Assembly (NCBI GenBank): GCA_025677835.1
Contig: JAIXMR010000066.1
Coordinates: 1 to 64,000, forward strand
Direction: 5' to 3'
DNA length: 64,000 nucleotides
Source: Sporodiniella umbellata
Lineage: Eukaryota > Mucoromycota > Mucoromycetes > Mucorales > Rhizopodaceae
The position numbers and the translations under genes were made by a program. The notes below the pieces were generated by a model. That model was not told where the DNA came from and made no database searches. It saw only the letters and a program-made list of their open reading frames with translations. Shown piece after piece: positions 34,796 through 46,415 of this stretch; position 1 is the stretch's first letter; every line of letters starts with the position of its first letter.

Positions 34796-37700
34796 GGTCT
34801 CTAAAAAAAAAGAAAAAAAAGAGGGAATAGAAAAGATCAAGGTGTTTATAAAGCCGTATTGTTTTCAGTTGCCATAATAAAGCCCTAATAAGGCAGGACG
34901 TATCACTTGCTTTCAACTTCAGCTAATGACTTACAAAGATACAGCAAATGCTCATTGTTTATTTTTAATTTTTTTTTTTTTTTGGATATTCTTACATCAT
35001 CTAGTTTATATATCTTTTTTTTCCATTCACCGTCTTTTAGATAAATGTAGGTTACCTTTTGAAAAAGGGCTTTAAAAAGAAAACAAGGGACATGTTTTTC
35101 TTACTCAATAAAAAGTGTTCCTAAAAACGCCTGATATTGGGTAGCACTTCATGACACCATGTTACACGGTCTGTTGAATCTTTTATAACTGAAAAGGGAC
35201 GTTAAATATAGAAATCAGGAAATAATCGCAGCTCTTCAAAAACAAAATTTGCAGCGCAGCTCTGCCACAATTCTTCTTTACAGGTCATTTGAATGTTTGT
35301 CTTATGTCATATTTTCACACTTATAAAGCAACAAGTTTATCAACATCCTTTTTCCGTTACTTTTTTTTGTGGAATTTCGATCCTTTTAAAAAGCAACAAA
35401 ACCTGAAAAAAAAAAAGGAAATTGTACACTTCATTGTTTAGCACCGCAAAAAAAAATGGGATTGTTTGTTGTCTGTAACAGGAATATCGGATGTATAGAT
35501 TGAACTAGCACTCCACCCTTTCTCTCCTACCATATTTGGTATTACCATAGTGAGTCGCACAATGACTCCGCATTTGCCTGAGATCTGGATTTCAAAAGTA
35601 TTCCTCTCTAGACCAATACATCCAGAAAAATAAGAATAGTCATCTTGCTTTTTACACGGTCTGCTTCTTGGCTGCTGTATTTTTTAGAAAAAGAAAAGCC
35701 CTAGATTTTATACTAGAGCCTTATCCGCCCCTCACCCTTTGGAAACAAACAACAATTCGTTGTATGGATGATGCGACACGATTAGAATCATCCCAAAAAG
35801 AAATCTCGATATAACAAAATAATGTATTGCCAAGCCATTTTGTTTAAATTTCAAGTGCGGGCTCTTTTTTAAGCAGACAGTCTATGTTTTTTCGGCGTAG
35901 CATTTTTGCAAGAAGCACTTCTGGTATTTTATGACACCTTTGCATCTCTCCCGTTCTTTATCAAAAGGATTGCATGGGACAGCAAGAACCCTATATTTCA
36001 CATAAAATGAAAATACACTGACAGATTTGTGGCGTCATAGTAAGGGTATAGAGTTATAAACAGTCTATAATACTCAGGTATCGCTTTAAACCCAATTCTT
36101 ATAAAAAGCCTTGTCTCAATAGTAAAAAGAAAACTCAACTTACTTCAACCAGTGTTACACTTTTTTTTTTAAAGAATCAATCAAGCCGAGGATATCAAAA
36201 CCAGTAAAAAAGAAGTATCAATTAGAAGGAGGGCAACACAATGAAACTTTCATTTGAATAAAAACAAGACTTTTTTCAGGTATTCAGGTATAAGCTTGTA
36301 TCTGCAAAAACTATAAAACAATGGCGCATTAAAGCAAGCCCCTTCTTTACGTTTTATGAGAAGATTAAATCTTTTACAAGCTACATATATATATATATTA
36401 TGGAAAGAAGGTCAACAAATAACTTTCTTGAACAAAACTAAACAAAAGTCCTTTGTATATAGAAAGAAAGCAAGGGGGAGGAACAGCCTTCTTTTCTATC
36501 CTTTGTCATCATATCCCCCTCTTTTTGCATTCTTTTCTTACTAGCAGCTTCTTTTATCTCTCTCTTCATTTTTTTAAGCTCACATGAACATGGCATAGAG
36601 TATACAGTTTATTTCAAGCTACGATTTCTATTATTTTCGTAAATGTACCTCAACGATCAAAAGACTATTTTTTATATCAAGCGTATGTGTGTATATATTT
36701 ATTTTGAGGTTTGCAAAAAAACCTCATGTGAATTCGCTATCTAACAAAAAAAAAAGAAAGTAGTAACAAAATATAAGACTTTTGTATAGTTTGCAAAGAG
36801 ATTGCCTGGGCCTTCCTTTTTTTATCGACTCTTTCTTTTTAGTTCTTTTGCATTTATTGTAACTAGTATTTTTACAAACAGATGCCTTTTTTTTTTCAAA
36901 ACCCTGGATTTGTACTAGTGGTAGTAGCAGTAAAAGTACGAATAGGAAATAAATTTAGGTATATGCATGCATGACAAATGTAAACATTGAACGTGATGTT
37001 TAATGATATAGTACAATATAAAACTTGAACCCAACAATGTACGTATATACATATGTGTATTATTATTAGATTTTTTATTGTAATTGCCCAGACCAGTTGT
37101 TTACTTTCTATATATGCACGCGTGTTTTGAAATAGGCAAACCAACTACGGGTTTATTTTACTTTGATTTTGTTTCTTTTCTTAACGAATTGGAGTGCTTT
37201 TGTACTTGAAGTATTTACAATTATATTCATTTTTAGAGAGAAGCGATTGATAGTATTACTTTATAAACATATATATATATATATATATATATACGTCCGT
37301 GGTAATTTTAACATACAGGCTCTTTTTATTTTGCGAAAAGGCTATCTTAAAAACAAGAAAAGAAAATATGCATGTAGCCTATTGTTTCAGGCACAATAAA
37401 TAGTGACTCTTGCTTTACAGTAACATGCATAAAAAAGCAAACCGACTAAAGAGGTTGAAGACGCTTTTTTTTTTGGGCCTCAAAAGATACAGTTTTCCTT
37501 TTTCTTCTATTAGATTCGAACAGAGTGGGTTTATCTTATATATAGGATATATATTTGAGTAGGAAATGCAAATTATAAAAAGCCGATCTCGATAAATGAA
37601 TTACGTTTTTTTTGGTTATTATTCTACACCCTTGTTTTCGTTTAAAAAACTACTATTCTTGGGCGAAGCATAACAGGATTCTATTTAAAGTCTAACTCAT

Positions 37701-38796
37701 AAAAACCTAGATCGTCCTTTTTTCCCCGTTGTCCTATTTCTTCGGTAGCTTTCTTTAATGAATTTACAACCAAAGTATATACGTCATACGGACTAGGTCC
37801 TCATTTCGGTCTTATAAACGTAGCTGTCAAAGTCTGTACTGCCTTTTTCTTGAATTTTTAGAGAGGGTAGGGTTCTCTCTTTTCTCTGTATGGATCAAAC
37901 CAATTAAGCAACCAAACAAAAAAGAGAGGATTGATACAGATTGAATGGTGTCATTTTCTTATACACAACTATTTTTTGAAATAAAAAAAATGAGAAAAGT
38001 CTGTGTTGACATTGAATTGCCTAAACAAATAGCACCCGATCTTCAAAAGAATGAGATAGTAAACACGTACCAAACACCAAGGCAACTCCTTGCAATGCTA
38101 ATTGGCAACTATTCTTCCAATTCAAAAGATGCGAAAAACAAATCTTGTGTCAGATTGCCTGCAAAAAAAAAAAAAAAAAAAAGTTATCAGATTGTATGAC
38201 CAATCTATTGTTTAGATAGAGCCGATGTTCCCCTTATTTTCGTTAATAGTCATAAAAAAGAGGGTCTGAAAAAAAAAAAAAAAAAAAAACACTCATTTTT
38301 AGGCTCCGTTTTTATTATGATCTAGTCCAATGGTACCTTTTTTTGAAGTCCATAGAGACTGAACTATAAAAAATCACTCCCCTGTCCTCCCCAAAAAAAC
38401 TAGAGAGCTCTACTTCCCCCCCCCTCTCTTTCTGACTGGCTGCATCGAGTACGGACTTTATATTGTTTGGTTTAATGTATTTTTTTTTTCGATGAGACTA
38501 GAATACACAATGGATAAAATCACGAAAAAAAATAAGAATCAAGTCCATTTAGCCTGGGACTCTCCTTTTTTGGCTATGTTTTAGTTTGATTAATACAAAC
38601 GCAGTGTGTGTGTTTCTTACTGTATGTGGTTTTAATAATAATTACATTTATTTTTATTTTGGGGCCAAAAAAGAAGCTATTAGAAAACGCGTCGCTTTGT
38701 TTGATTAAGTTAGACACAGAAGTTAAAAAAAGACCAGCCGGGCCAATTTATCCGGACTTTATTCCTCAATGTTAATCGTGGTACTGTATTTCCGCC

Positions 38797-38858
38797 GTCA
38801 ATTGGTCACTTTTCTGAACTTCACTTGGTCATTTTTTTGATCCTCAATTGGCCACTTA
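38797..38858. repeat. Three degenerate tandem units of about 23 nt
   Basis: Three imperfect copies: GTCAATTGGTCACTTTT (38797), CTTCACTTGGTCATTTTT (38819) and CCTCAATTGGCCACTTA (38842). A further weak relative lies just left (CCTCAATGTTAATCG). The right unit is followed by TACAGTGAGCAACG, which resembles the TA-CAGT ends of Tc1/mariner elements. Could be an old transposon end or a protein-binding array. Confidence 0.55.
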
Positions 38859-40984
38859 CAGTGAGCAACGTTAAGAGATATTAATTAAAGCCCAATAATA
38901 AAATTATCTAGCATCTAGGATTTACCATTTTTTCTCATTATTGTTAGCGTACGGTTGATTAATTGTTTTATTTTGCTTTTTTTTTCTTTTTCGAACATAC
39001 CTTTCACCCTGTATTTATTATGGAGTTTTTTAACACGTGTTTCTGTGAAGCCGCTGTCGAGACCCCTTCAAATATTCTTATAATAATTTCTGAGTCAAAT
39101 AAACCTATCACTACATGTAGTGTATTGCCAAATAAAAAACTGTTACTAAATGGTTCCATGCTTATTTAAACAAAGACTTTAAATGGTCTGCTCAAAAAGC
39201 CTTTCGATGCTTTATTTTTTATTTTTTATTTTTATTTTTGAAAAAACAAAGTGTTTTCAAGGTACTGTTTGTCCAGAAAAAATGTTTCCTTTACAAATTT
39301 GGGCAACCTTAAAGTATCCAACCATCTCCAACTCATAAACACTTAAATTGTCTTGAGAGCTAGACTTTTTTTTCAAAAAAAAAAAGAAAAAATGTGTAGC
39401 ATCTTTGGGTTAATTATTTATTGTACACAGCATACTTGTACTCTGAAACCCTTTTTCTTCAACAAGCTTAGATACAATACAGCCTTTGGTAGATATAGCT
39501 AGAATGCATATATATAAGGCGCTTTGTATTACCGCTCAAAAGGGCAGTACAGGCTGAACTATTCAAGCATCTGAGAATCAATGCTCAGCACATGATGAGA
39601 GTAAAATCCTGAAAACATAGACACGAAGCAGGATTGTTTGACCACTTAAGAAGCTTATAAATCCAGAATCAAGAAACGGTCTTTTTTTTTTTTTTTGAAA
39701 CCGTTGTATTTAACAAAAGACTTCTTTTGTCGTAGTCTATCTCTCTTTTGAAGATGACCTGCTATTCATCCAGCAGTTTGGAATTTTATGAAAATATGGT
39801 CTTGTATTTGATTGCCTTACCCAAAAAAAAAAATAAAAGGATTATAACACTATGCTTACCAAAGGGCTAGAGGGAGTAACGGATCAATGGATTCTATTTA
39901 AAGGCGTACATTTTTTTAATAAAAAGAATCAAGCAAAGAAGTTTGTGTGTTAAGGGTAAACACTGTAACACAGCTTGAATTCCTGTCAGGCTGCAAAAAT
40001 AAATATCGACGTCTATAGACTTTTGATGTATATAATTAGCCTCAGCTTAGTCATCCATATCCATGTCCTTGAAGTTGCCAAGTCAATTTTTATTGATAAT
40101 GCTTTTATCGTAAAAGAAGCGTAAAGAGAATTGCGTTCGTTTTGGTTAGTAAGAAAAAAAAAGCTACCGCAGCAAACTCGGTCTACGTTCTATATGCAGA
40201 ATTTTTTATTATGATGCTCTGGATAGATTTCTCATTGATGAGCCTCTTTTTTTTTTTTTGCGCCTCATTGCTAATGTTACCCCGTAATGAGAGACTAACG
40301 CCTTACTAATTTATTCAAGCAACAAAAAGAGTGACTGTAGTAGCGCTACTTATGAATAACAGCAACTTTATAATCGCTACAGTACTGTTTGTTTAGGTAT
40401 GATATTTTCTCAATTTGAATTAGAGGGAAAGCTGTTTACAGTATTTGTTGTTTTTTGTTTTGAGAGCAAGCGACGCCCCAGTGCTTTAGGAAGCCATCTT
40501 ACGTATACAAGTATATATAAATATGTACAAATGTGTGTACATGTACATACATGCACCCCAAAACAAAAAAAAACGACAGATAAGGTTGGACAGAACAAAA
40601 AAGGTAAATTTAGTGATACCTTCTGTCGTAAATTAATTTCTGAAAAAACTATAAAATTGTAACGTGAACTTTATACGTGAAGAAAAGTAAATGATTCTAT
40701 CCACTTATTATAAAAGCGGTACTTAGTGATATGTATCCCATGACTGATAAGCCAAAAAAAAAAAAAAAAAAAAAACTGCTAAACAAAAAGTGATTAGGGA
40801 AATAAAGGTACACATGTTCACAATACCTTTTTTTTTTTTTTAAAAAGAAACCTTGTATTTGATTCTTTATTATCATAAAACGTGCTATCTATTGTGATGA
40901 AGTGGGCGTTCGTTGTCTGTCTAACCTTGTTTTTAACAGGAAAAAAAAGCCTTGTGTTCAAAAAAAATACTACTTAGTTGTCGA

Positions 40985-41829
40985 AAGCACATACAGTGAC
41001 AATGATAGATTTTGTCACTTTTTAGAAAACTAAACGTCCCTAACAAAAAAATAAATGCCATTTTACAAGAAATGAATAACTGTCTCTTTATCTTTAAACA
41101 CTCTGTTTTTCTGAAATAAACTGGCGTTGTTTTTTTTTTGTTGGCAGCAATTTATGGAGATACTATGTCTTGTTTCGAAATGTCTCTTTCTACCTATTCC
41201 TTCGGTAGTGGGAGTGTATCTCGACAATATATTTTTTCTTTAAAACCATAAAAGAAAGCACGTTGTAAGCTTTAGCAACTTACACCTATCTTTTTTTTTG
41301 TATCGATAGACTATTGCACCATTATATACTTTTTTTGAGATACAGTGCTGTATTTTCAAAAATAAACAATAAACATCAAATTTCAACAGGATTAATGCCA
41401 CCAATATCTGTTGAGCTTCAGTATCAAGTTGATCAGGATCTCATACTGGGGCTTATATAACATATATTTCATGCTTAAGGATAAATTGCTGCTCGCTATT
41501 CTTGTAATTGCTACTGAATATTTCTTAAGTGTCGACTTTCAGAGAGAAACTTGTCAAACAGTTAATAAATCAAACACCTTCCACCTATTGGATATATTAC
41601 GAAAAAACATTTTCGCAAATAATTAAAGAAAACGATAACCGAGGAGAGAGCATAAAAAAAGAATAATGATAAATATATGAAAAAAAAATAATGCTAGTTT
41701 ATTTCAGAAAAACAGAGTGTTTAAAAATAAAGAGACAGTCATTCATTTCTTGTAAAATGGCATTTATTTTTTTGTTAGGGACGTTTAGTTTTCTAAAAAG
41801 TGACAAAATCTATCATCGTCACTGTACGT
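40985..41829. repeat. Large inverted repeat, arms about 155 bp, about 520-bp spacer
   Basis: The left arm (about 40990-41148) is nearly identical to the reverse complement of the right arm (about 41672-41829). Both contain CAGTGAC-ATGATAGATTTTG, AAAACTAAACGTCCCTAAC, AAATGCCATTTTACAAG and CTCTGTTTTTCTGAAATAAAC. I count only a few mismatches over the core 135 bp (for example AATAACTG versus AATGACTG). The spacer is AT-rich with a 71-residue frame (41411-41626) lacking any known domain. The structure could be a foldback or MITE-type element or a source of hairpin RNA. No target-site duplication is obvious. Confidence 0.85.
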
Positions 41830-44218
41830 ATATGATGATCTTCTATGTTTTGTACAACTGTTCTATTGGATTGTTTCATTATTTTAGCACATTCGTTTGT
41901 TTTACTGTGTTACGAGAATTTATTACATTGTCTGATTCCCAGACAAAAGCAATTGTAAAAAAAAAACATCTAAATCTCCAAAAGGGTATGACCTAAATCA
42001 GTTTTGGCCAAAACAAAGGAACTAATAAGAATTTTTTCTTTTACAAACCAATTTCATTGTCCAAGTCTCTAGAGTAGCTGCGGTGTTCTGTTCTGCGCCT
42101 GTATACGAGAAGCCTGGATCCTAAAGGATCGCTGCTCGATAACCTGCATATCATAAAATTTGAAGCGTTTCAACATTTTTTAGGAGATGCTTGTTTATGT
42201 CTTTTGAGGGATGGGAGCGAAACAGTTGCAGTTTGGATATATACTCATTATTAATTCATTTACTGCTATTTTTTTAGAGTTTTTTTCAAAAACTATACTC
42301 TATATAAAGATATTGTCCCGGTAAGAGATAGGCCTAGGGCTTGGGGTAATTAGTAAAATTGATTTCTTGACTCAAGTCAATATAAAAAGGGTTGAGCTCT
42401 TGGCCCTGTTACAAAAAGGTATCTTTGATCGAGTAAACACATATTGTTTTTGACTAAGCTTATAAAGAGATGTTATATTTAATCGCCACAGCCGATAGTG
42501 TTCACTTGGAACCAAAACTATTGTCAATACGGATTGCAGCCATGAGTATAAATCTAAAAAAAAAAAAAGAAAAAAAGAGATAAAGAGATAAAAATGTGGG
42601 CTGATGACCACAGATTGAGTGGGTTCAGTATGTACATTTAAGAATTGATCATTCCTTATAAGATGTGATGGATCTCAAAAAAAAAAAAAATAAGAGTTTT
42701 TGAACGTATCCATCCTCACTTTTAATTGACTGTCATCGAAAAAAACCGCTACCAGAATAAAGAGCAAAACTGTATGCAAAAATGAAGGAAGCTTTTATGA
42801 GTCATTCCTAGTCGTTTTGTTTTGTTGCCTCGTAAAAAAAAGTATATATGCAATCAGAGTTTGGGATATCCATATATGAACATGTCATATTAGAGAACGT
42901 GCAAAAAAAAAACAAGCTATGAATTAATAATAGGGAAGGAGTACAGTGTTTTTTGAGCAAGAAAACTCATAAAGAACATAATAAAGTAAAACCATCTGTC
43001 TGATTTTAGACTAATTTTCGTTTGAAGTCTTAATACCGCACCTTTTTTTGTAAACGCGACTAACTAGATCTAATGCTTGGCATCGTTGTTTGTATAACAG
43101 TAACTCTTGTGTGAAAGGCGTACCAACCCCACTAAATAACATATCCCTCTTTCTCCTAGTTTTTCTTGCTGTTTCTTGTTTGGCCTGGTCGATCTTTTTT
43201 TTTTGTTAAGCAAAGATCACTTTTTATTTTCTTTTATGGCGAATTTTCTCAAGGCAATAAAAGAAATGATCTGATGACTCAAGATTCATTTGACTGAGCG
43301 AGAGACTGTGTCTTTATTATCAAAATTTGTTTCGTTACTTTCTTAGTAATCAAGTTGACAAGATAACATATTGCTTTCTTTTTGTCTACTATGTCAGTTT
43401 TTTTTTTTTATCGATTTTTTCAATGTTTCTTTTCTAGGCTTTATCTTCCTTTTTTCACAAACTACTTGCTAAAACGCTTTTTCTACTTAATTCGTAGACT
43501 GCTACTTCTTTTTTTTTTTCTAGAAACCTTCTCAGTTTCAACTTTCAAAAATAAAGAATTTTTTTGTGTAGCCAAGATCCAATTTTAGCAAACAAACTTG
43601 TAAAAAAAAGGGGGGTGGAGTGGGGACGTTGCTATGGTAACATTAGATCAGTTCCCTTCATGAAACGTGTTCTCCAATCTACAGTTGAATAGAATTCCAT
43701 TATTAAAGTAAAACAGGTTCTAGTGACTCTTGTTTTTATTGTTCATTGTCTACCCAACAAGAGCATTACAGCTAAAGATAGCAAAAGTACGTCTATCTTG
43801 CCTTCAAACCTAAATGCAACTTTATTTGGACAGACACTAAAAGAGAGATGGTAACTAAACGACATCAGACTCCAAAACCACGACTTTCTTTTTTCCCCAA
43901 AAAAGCAAATAGCCAAAAAGGGATTTGAGAGTCGCTCACCTATTTTTGGTAATTTTGGTGAGCGAAGAGTCGGGTGAGACTTTAGGTATTACACAATCTA
44001 CGCGCGGTTAAGTTACATCCCTTACTCTGTTAAGGCAACCTTATTCATGTGAAGCACAATCTATAACTTTTCGGCTTTTTTTTTCTTGTCACACTCTGAA
44101 CACAAAACAAAACAAAAGCATTTATTTTAATTTTTTTGAAGTGTTGGTCTTTCTTTCTTTAATTATTTTCTTTAATTATTTTCTTTATTTATTTATTTTT
44201 GAAAAAAGAACTTAAAAC
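41830..44218. other. Intergenic upstream of the Crz1-like gene
   Basis: No gene recognised. It includes many T/A runs, an inverted repeat at 43934-43967 and, just before 44219, direct repeats of AATTATTTTCTTT at about 44148-44185. Short frames (42372-42611 minus, 43382-43588 plus) are dominated by homopolymer-coded Phe. Confidence 0.45.
43934..43967. promoter_or_regulatory. Perfect 9-bp inverted repeat upstream of the Crz1-like gene
   Basis: TCGCTCACC and GGTGAGCGA form a perfect 9-bp inverted repeat separated by a 16-nt AT-rich spacer, about 255 bp before the zinc-finger start codon. A further related GGGTGAGAC lies directly downstream. It could bind a dimeric or paired zinc-finger regulator, or fold as a hairpin in a long 5' UTR. 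Function is inference. Confidence 0.5.
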
Positions 44219-44782
44219 ATGGATTACTCATTGTTTCCTCAGCTTGACTTTACACAACTGGATAGTTTATTTGGCTATCAGGATATTTACTATCCACCTT
44301 TATACAATGACAGTTTGTTCGAAACGTCTTCTGGTACAAGTAGCATTAGCAGTGGATCCCCTTCATCAATACAGCTTGACAGCTTCCTCCCTGGCGGTAG
44401 CGATCTGATGGCTTCCACTCCTGTCACTCTCTCTACCCCTACTGCCATTACCGTAGCCAAAAAGAGACCAGCCCAATACAAGTGCGACTTTGAAGGCTGC
44501 ACAAAATCCTTCACACGGACTTACAATCTTAGATCCCATCGACGTACACATACGGATGAGAAGCCTTTTGTATGTGATATTTGTCACAAGGCATTTGCTA
44601 GACATCACGATCGGAACCGACATACAAAATTGCATTCAGGTTTAAGGCCATTTTCATGTACCTATTGTCAAAAGTCGTTTGCTAGACAGGACGCCTTAAA
44701 TCGACATCTGAAAAGAGACAAAAACCGTGATTTATTGCCTCCCTGTTGCTTAAAGATACGCCAACAGGTCAAACCGTACTAA
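44219..44782 (+). CDS. C2H2 zinc-finger transcription factor, Crz1-like
   Basis: Single-exon gene of 187 residues. The N-terminal 80 residues are acidic/Ser-rich and low-complexity (SSGTSSISSGSPSS), typical of an activation or regulatory region. Three adjacent zinc fingers follow: CDFEGCTKSFTRTYNLRSH, CDICHKAFARHHDRNRH and CTYCQKSFARQDALNRH. The FTRTYNLRSH and KAFARHHDRNRH helices closely resemble the DNA-contact helices of calcineurin-responsive Crz1/PrzA factors. The protein is far shorter than yeast Crz1 and shows no obvious PxIxIT calcineurin-docking motif, so the calcium link is inference. It ends soon after the third finger (QQVKPY). The start at 44219 follows an AT-rich leader; an upstream frame beginning at 44199 is out of frame. 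Confidence 0.85.
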   Translation: MDYSLFPQLDFTQLDSLFGYQDIYYPPLYNDSLFETSSGTSSISSGSPSSIQLDSFLPGGSDLMASTPVTLSTPTAITVAKKRPAQYKCDFEGCTKSFTRTYNLRSHRRTHTDEKPFVCDICHKAFARHHDRNRHTKLHSGLRPFSCTYCQKSFARQDALNRHLKRDKNRDLLPPCCLKIRQQVKPY

Positions 44783-45668
44783 AAAAGTGTCATTTTATCT
44801 GTCTTAAATTTATTTATTATATATACACACAAATACACACACGAACACACATACACACATATATATATACACGCCACACATACACGAACACGCATCAGCA
44901 ATTCTGTTATATGTCTATACATCCTACTCTTTTTCTTACTTTATTTGTTTTTCTTAAATAATTAAGCTTACATTCTCTTTTATCCATTGTAAATGAAAAC
45001 CACTAAAAAAATAAAAAATAAAAACAAATATAAATAAACAAAATGTCAACTACCTTTGTCAGCTTCCAGACTTCTTTTGTTCTTTTATAACTTTTTTTAG
45101 ACTCACCCAAACAGGCTAAGATCTAATCATTGTGTGACACTTAGGAAAATAATAAAACACTATATGCAATGTAAAATAAAACAAAAAAAAGTTTTTGTTT
45201 TCTACCCCAAAAAAATCATAAAGTTTTCAATGTCTTAGTTTATTTCTCTTGTTTTTTTTTTTTTTTATCTTTTGTGCTTCTTTAGTTTTGGCTGTCATCA
45301 ATCAGGAAAAATGGATAAAAAAAAGCTAGTATAAATATATTTAGCATTCTCTTACTGACGTCTTCAAGTCGCGCTGAGTAGCCTCCCCCTTTTTTTTTTT
45401 TTTTTTTTTTGGCTTTTAGAACTCAAGGTATATCCCCATATACATATACCCCGAACGGCATTTTTCTGATTAGCCGTTATTATTTACATGGAGTAGATTG
45501 CAACTGTTAAGAAAAGGTTACCTAAGCCTAATGGCTTGTATAAATATGGGGTAAAAAGGAGGAGAGAAGTAAGTCAATGCTTTTGTTGTTGCTGTTGGAG
45601 AAGCACTATTCTCTTTGACTTGCCATTACGAAATTTTTATTTTTTCCTTTTTTAATTATTGTTTGACG
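44783..45668. other. 3' flank with CA/TA microsatellite
   Basis: Directly after the zinc-finger gene, 44821-44893 is a mixed ACAC/TATA microsatellite. T runs of 17 or more occur near 45250-45266 and 45388-45411. A putative TATAAATA-type element lies near 45331-45338. No gene recognised. Confidence 0.5.
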
Positions 45669-46415
45669 TTTCAAAAGGGAGTTTTATTTCTTTCGAAAAA
45701 AAGCTCATCATTTTGGCTACAGTACTTAACTATTCTCACTACAGAAAAGTAAAATGAGTTTTAATATTTATTTTGCAAACTTTTTGGTCTCAACAAAAGA
45801 GGATCAAATCCGATGTTCGGTGACTTTCCTTTATGGTTATCTCTTTTTTTGTTGATGGTCTATTTTGTAGAAAAAATCCCAGTACTTAAAAGCATCGTTT
45901 TCAAAGTTGATATACCAAAGCAAAAAAAAAAGCTTTTCTGGTTTCTTTTTTTTTTTTTTTTTTGTATAAAAACCTGCTTCTTTTCTACTTTTTTTGTGTA
46001 CGTTTTGGTTTGTTTTATTACTCCTCAAACAACCCTTATAAAGAAATATTTATCAAAGGGTATCAGGGTCTTTCTTTATACAACAAAAATCTGTTTTGCA
46101 TATGCAGAGCCACATAGATCAAATAGATGGTTTTAATTTACTCTCCAAACAAAATGCCTGATTTTCTGGATACTAAGAGTAATGAGCCTTTATTGGGCTC
46201 CAATCGACGCAACACAACCCGACGACGGTCTTTATTAACTACAGCAACAGTTTTGTTGCTGGATACTAGCTGTATTTATCTTTCAAGGCAACTCCCAGAA
46301 GCCGAAATCTAGCCGCTCTCTCTTTGGGGCGAAGGCACTGCGGTCCATTTGGGACTTACCTTGGCTTATTTACGGTATTGACCAGTGTCAACGGCAGCCC
46401 TTTCCATTCCATAGG
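45669..46415 (+). pseudogene. Truncated, nonsense-mutated duplicate of the amidohydrolase 5' end
   Basis: This stretch matches 48098-48900: the same 5' flank (TTTCAAA(A)GGGAGTTTTAT, AAAATGAGTTTTAATATTTAT, GATCAAATCCGA-GTTCGGTGAC) and the same first coding segment. The copy starts MPDFLDTKSNEPLLGS at 46154, versus MLGFLDTKSSEPLLGS in the intact gene. Residue 53 is Gln (CAG) in the intact gene but TAG here (46310-46312). Similarity fades after about 46350, with deleted scraps to about 46415. All later exons and the catalytic motifs are missing, so no functional enzyme can be made. It probably arose by local duplication followed by decay. Confidence 0.88.

Larger units (their letters stand above)
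34703..40980. other. Gene-poor, AT-rich region with simple repeats
   Basis: More than 6 kb without a gene I can support. Contents: a TG-rich microsatellite (34725-34795), a TA tract (37271-37292), many A or T homopolymers of 10-22 nt, and a cluster of degenerate CAATTGGTCA-like units (38797-38858). Short frames at 37945-38199 (plus, 84 residues) and 38963-39169 (plus, 68 residues) have somewhat gene-like composition but no recognised domain or splice partners. Confidence 0.45.

Noticed and set aside
34599..34916. Minus frames with His-Thr repeats
   Set aside because: Translation of the TG microsatellite; no independent support.
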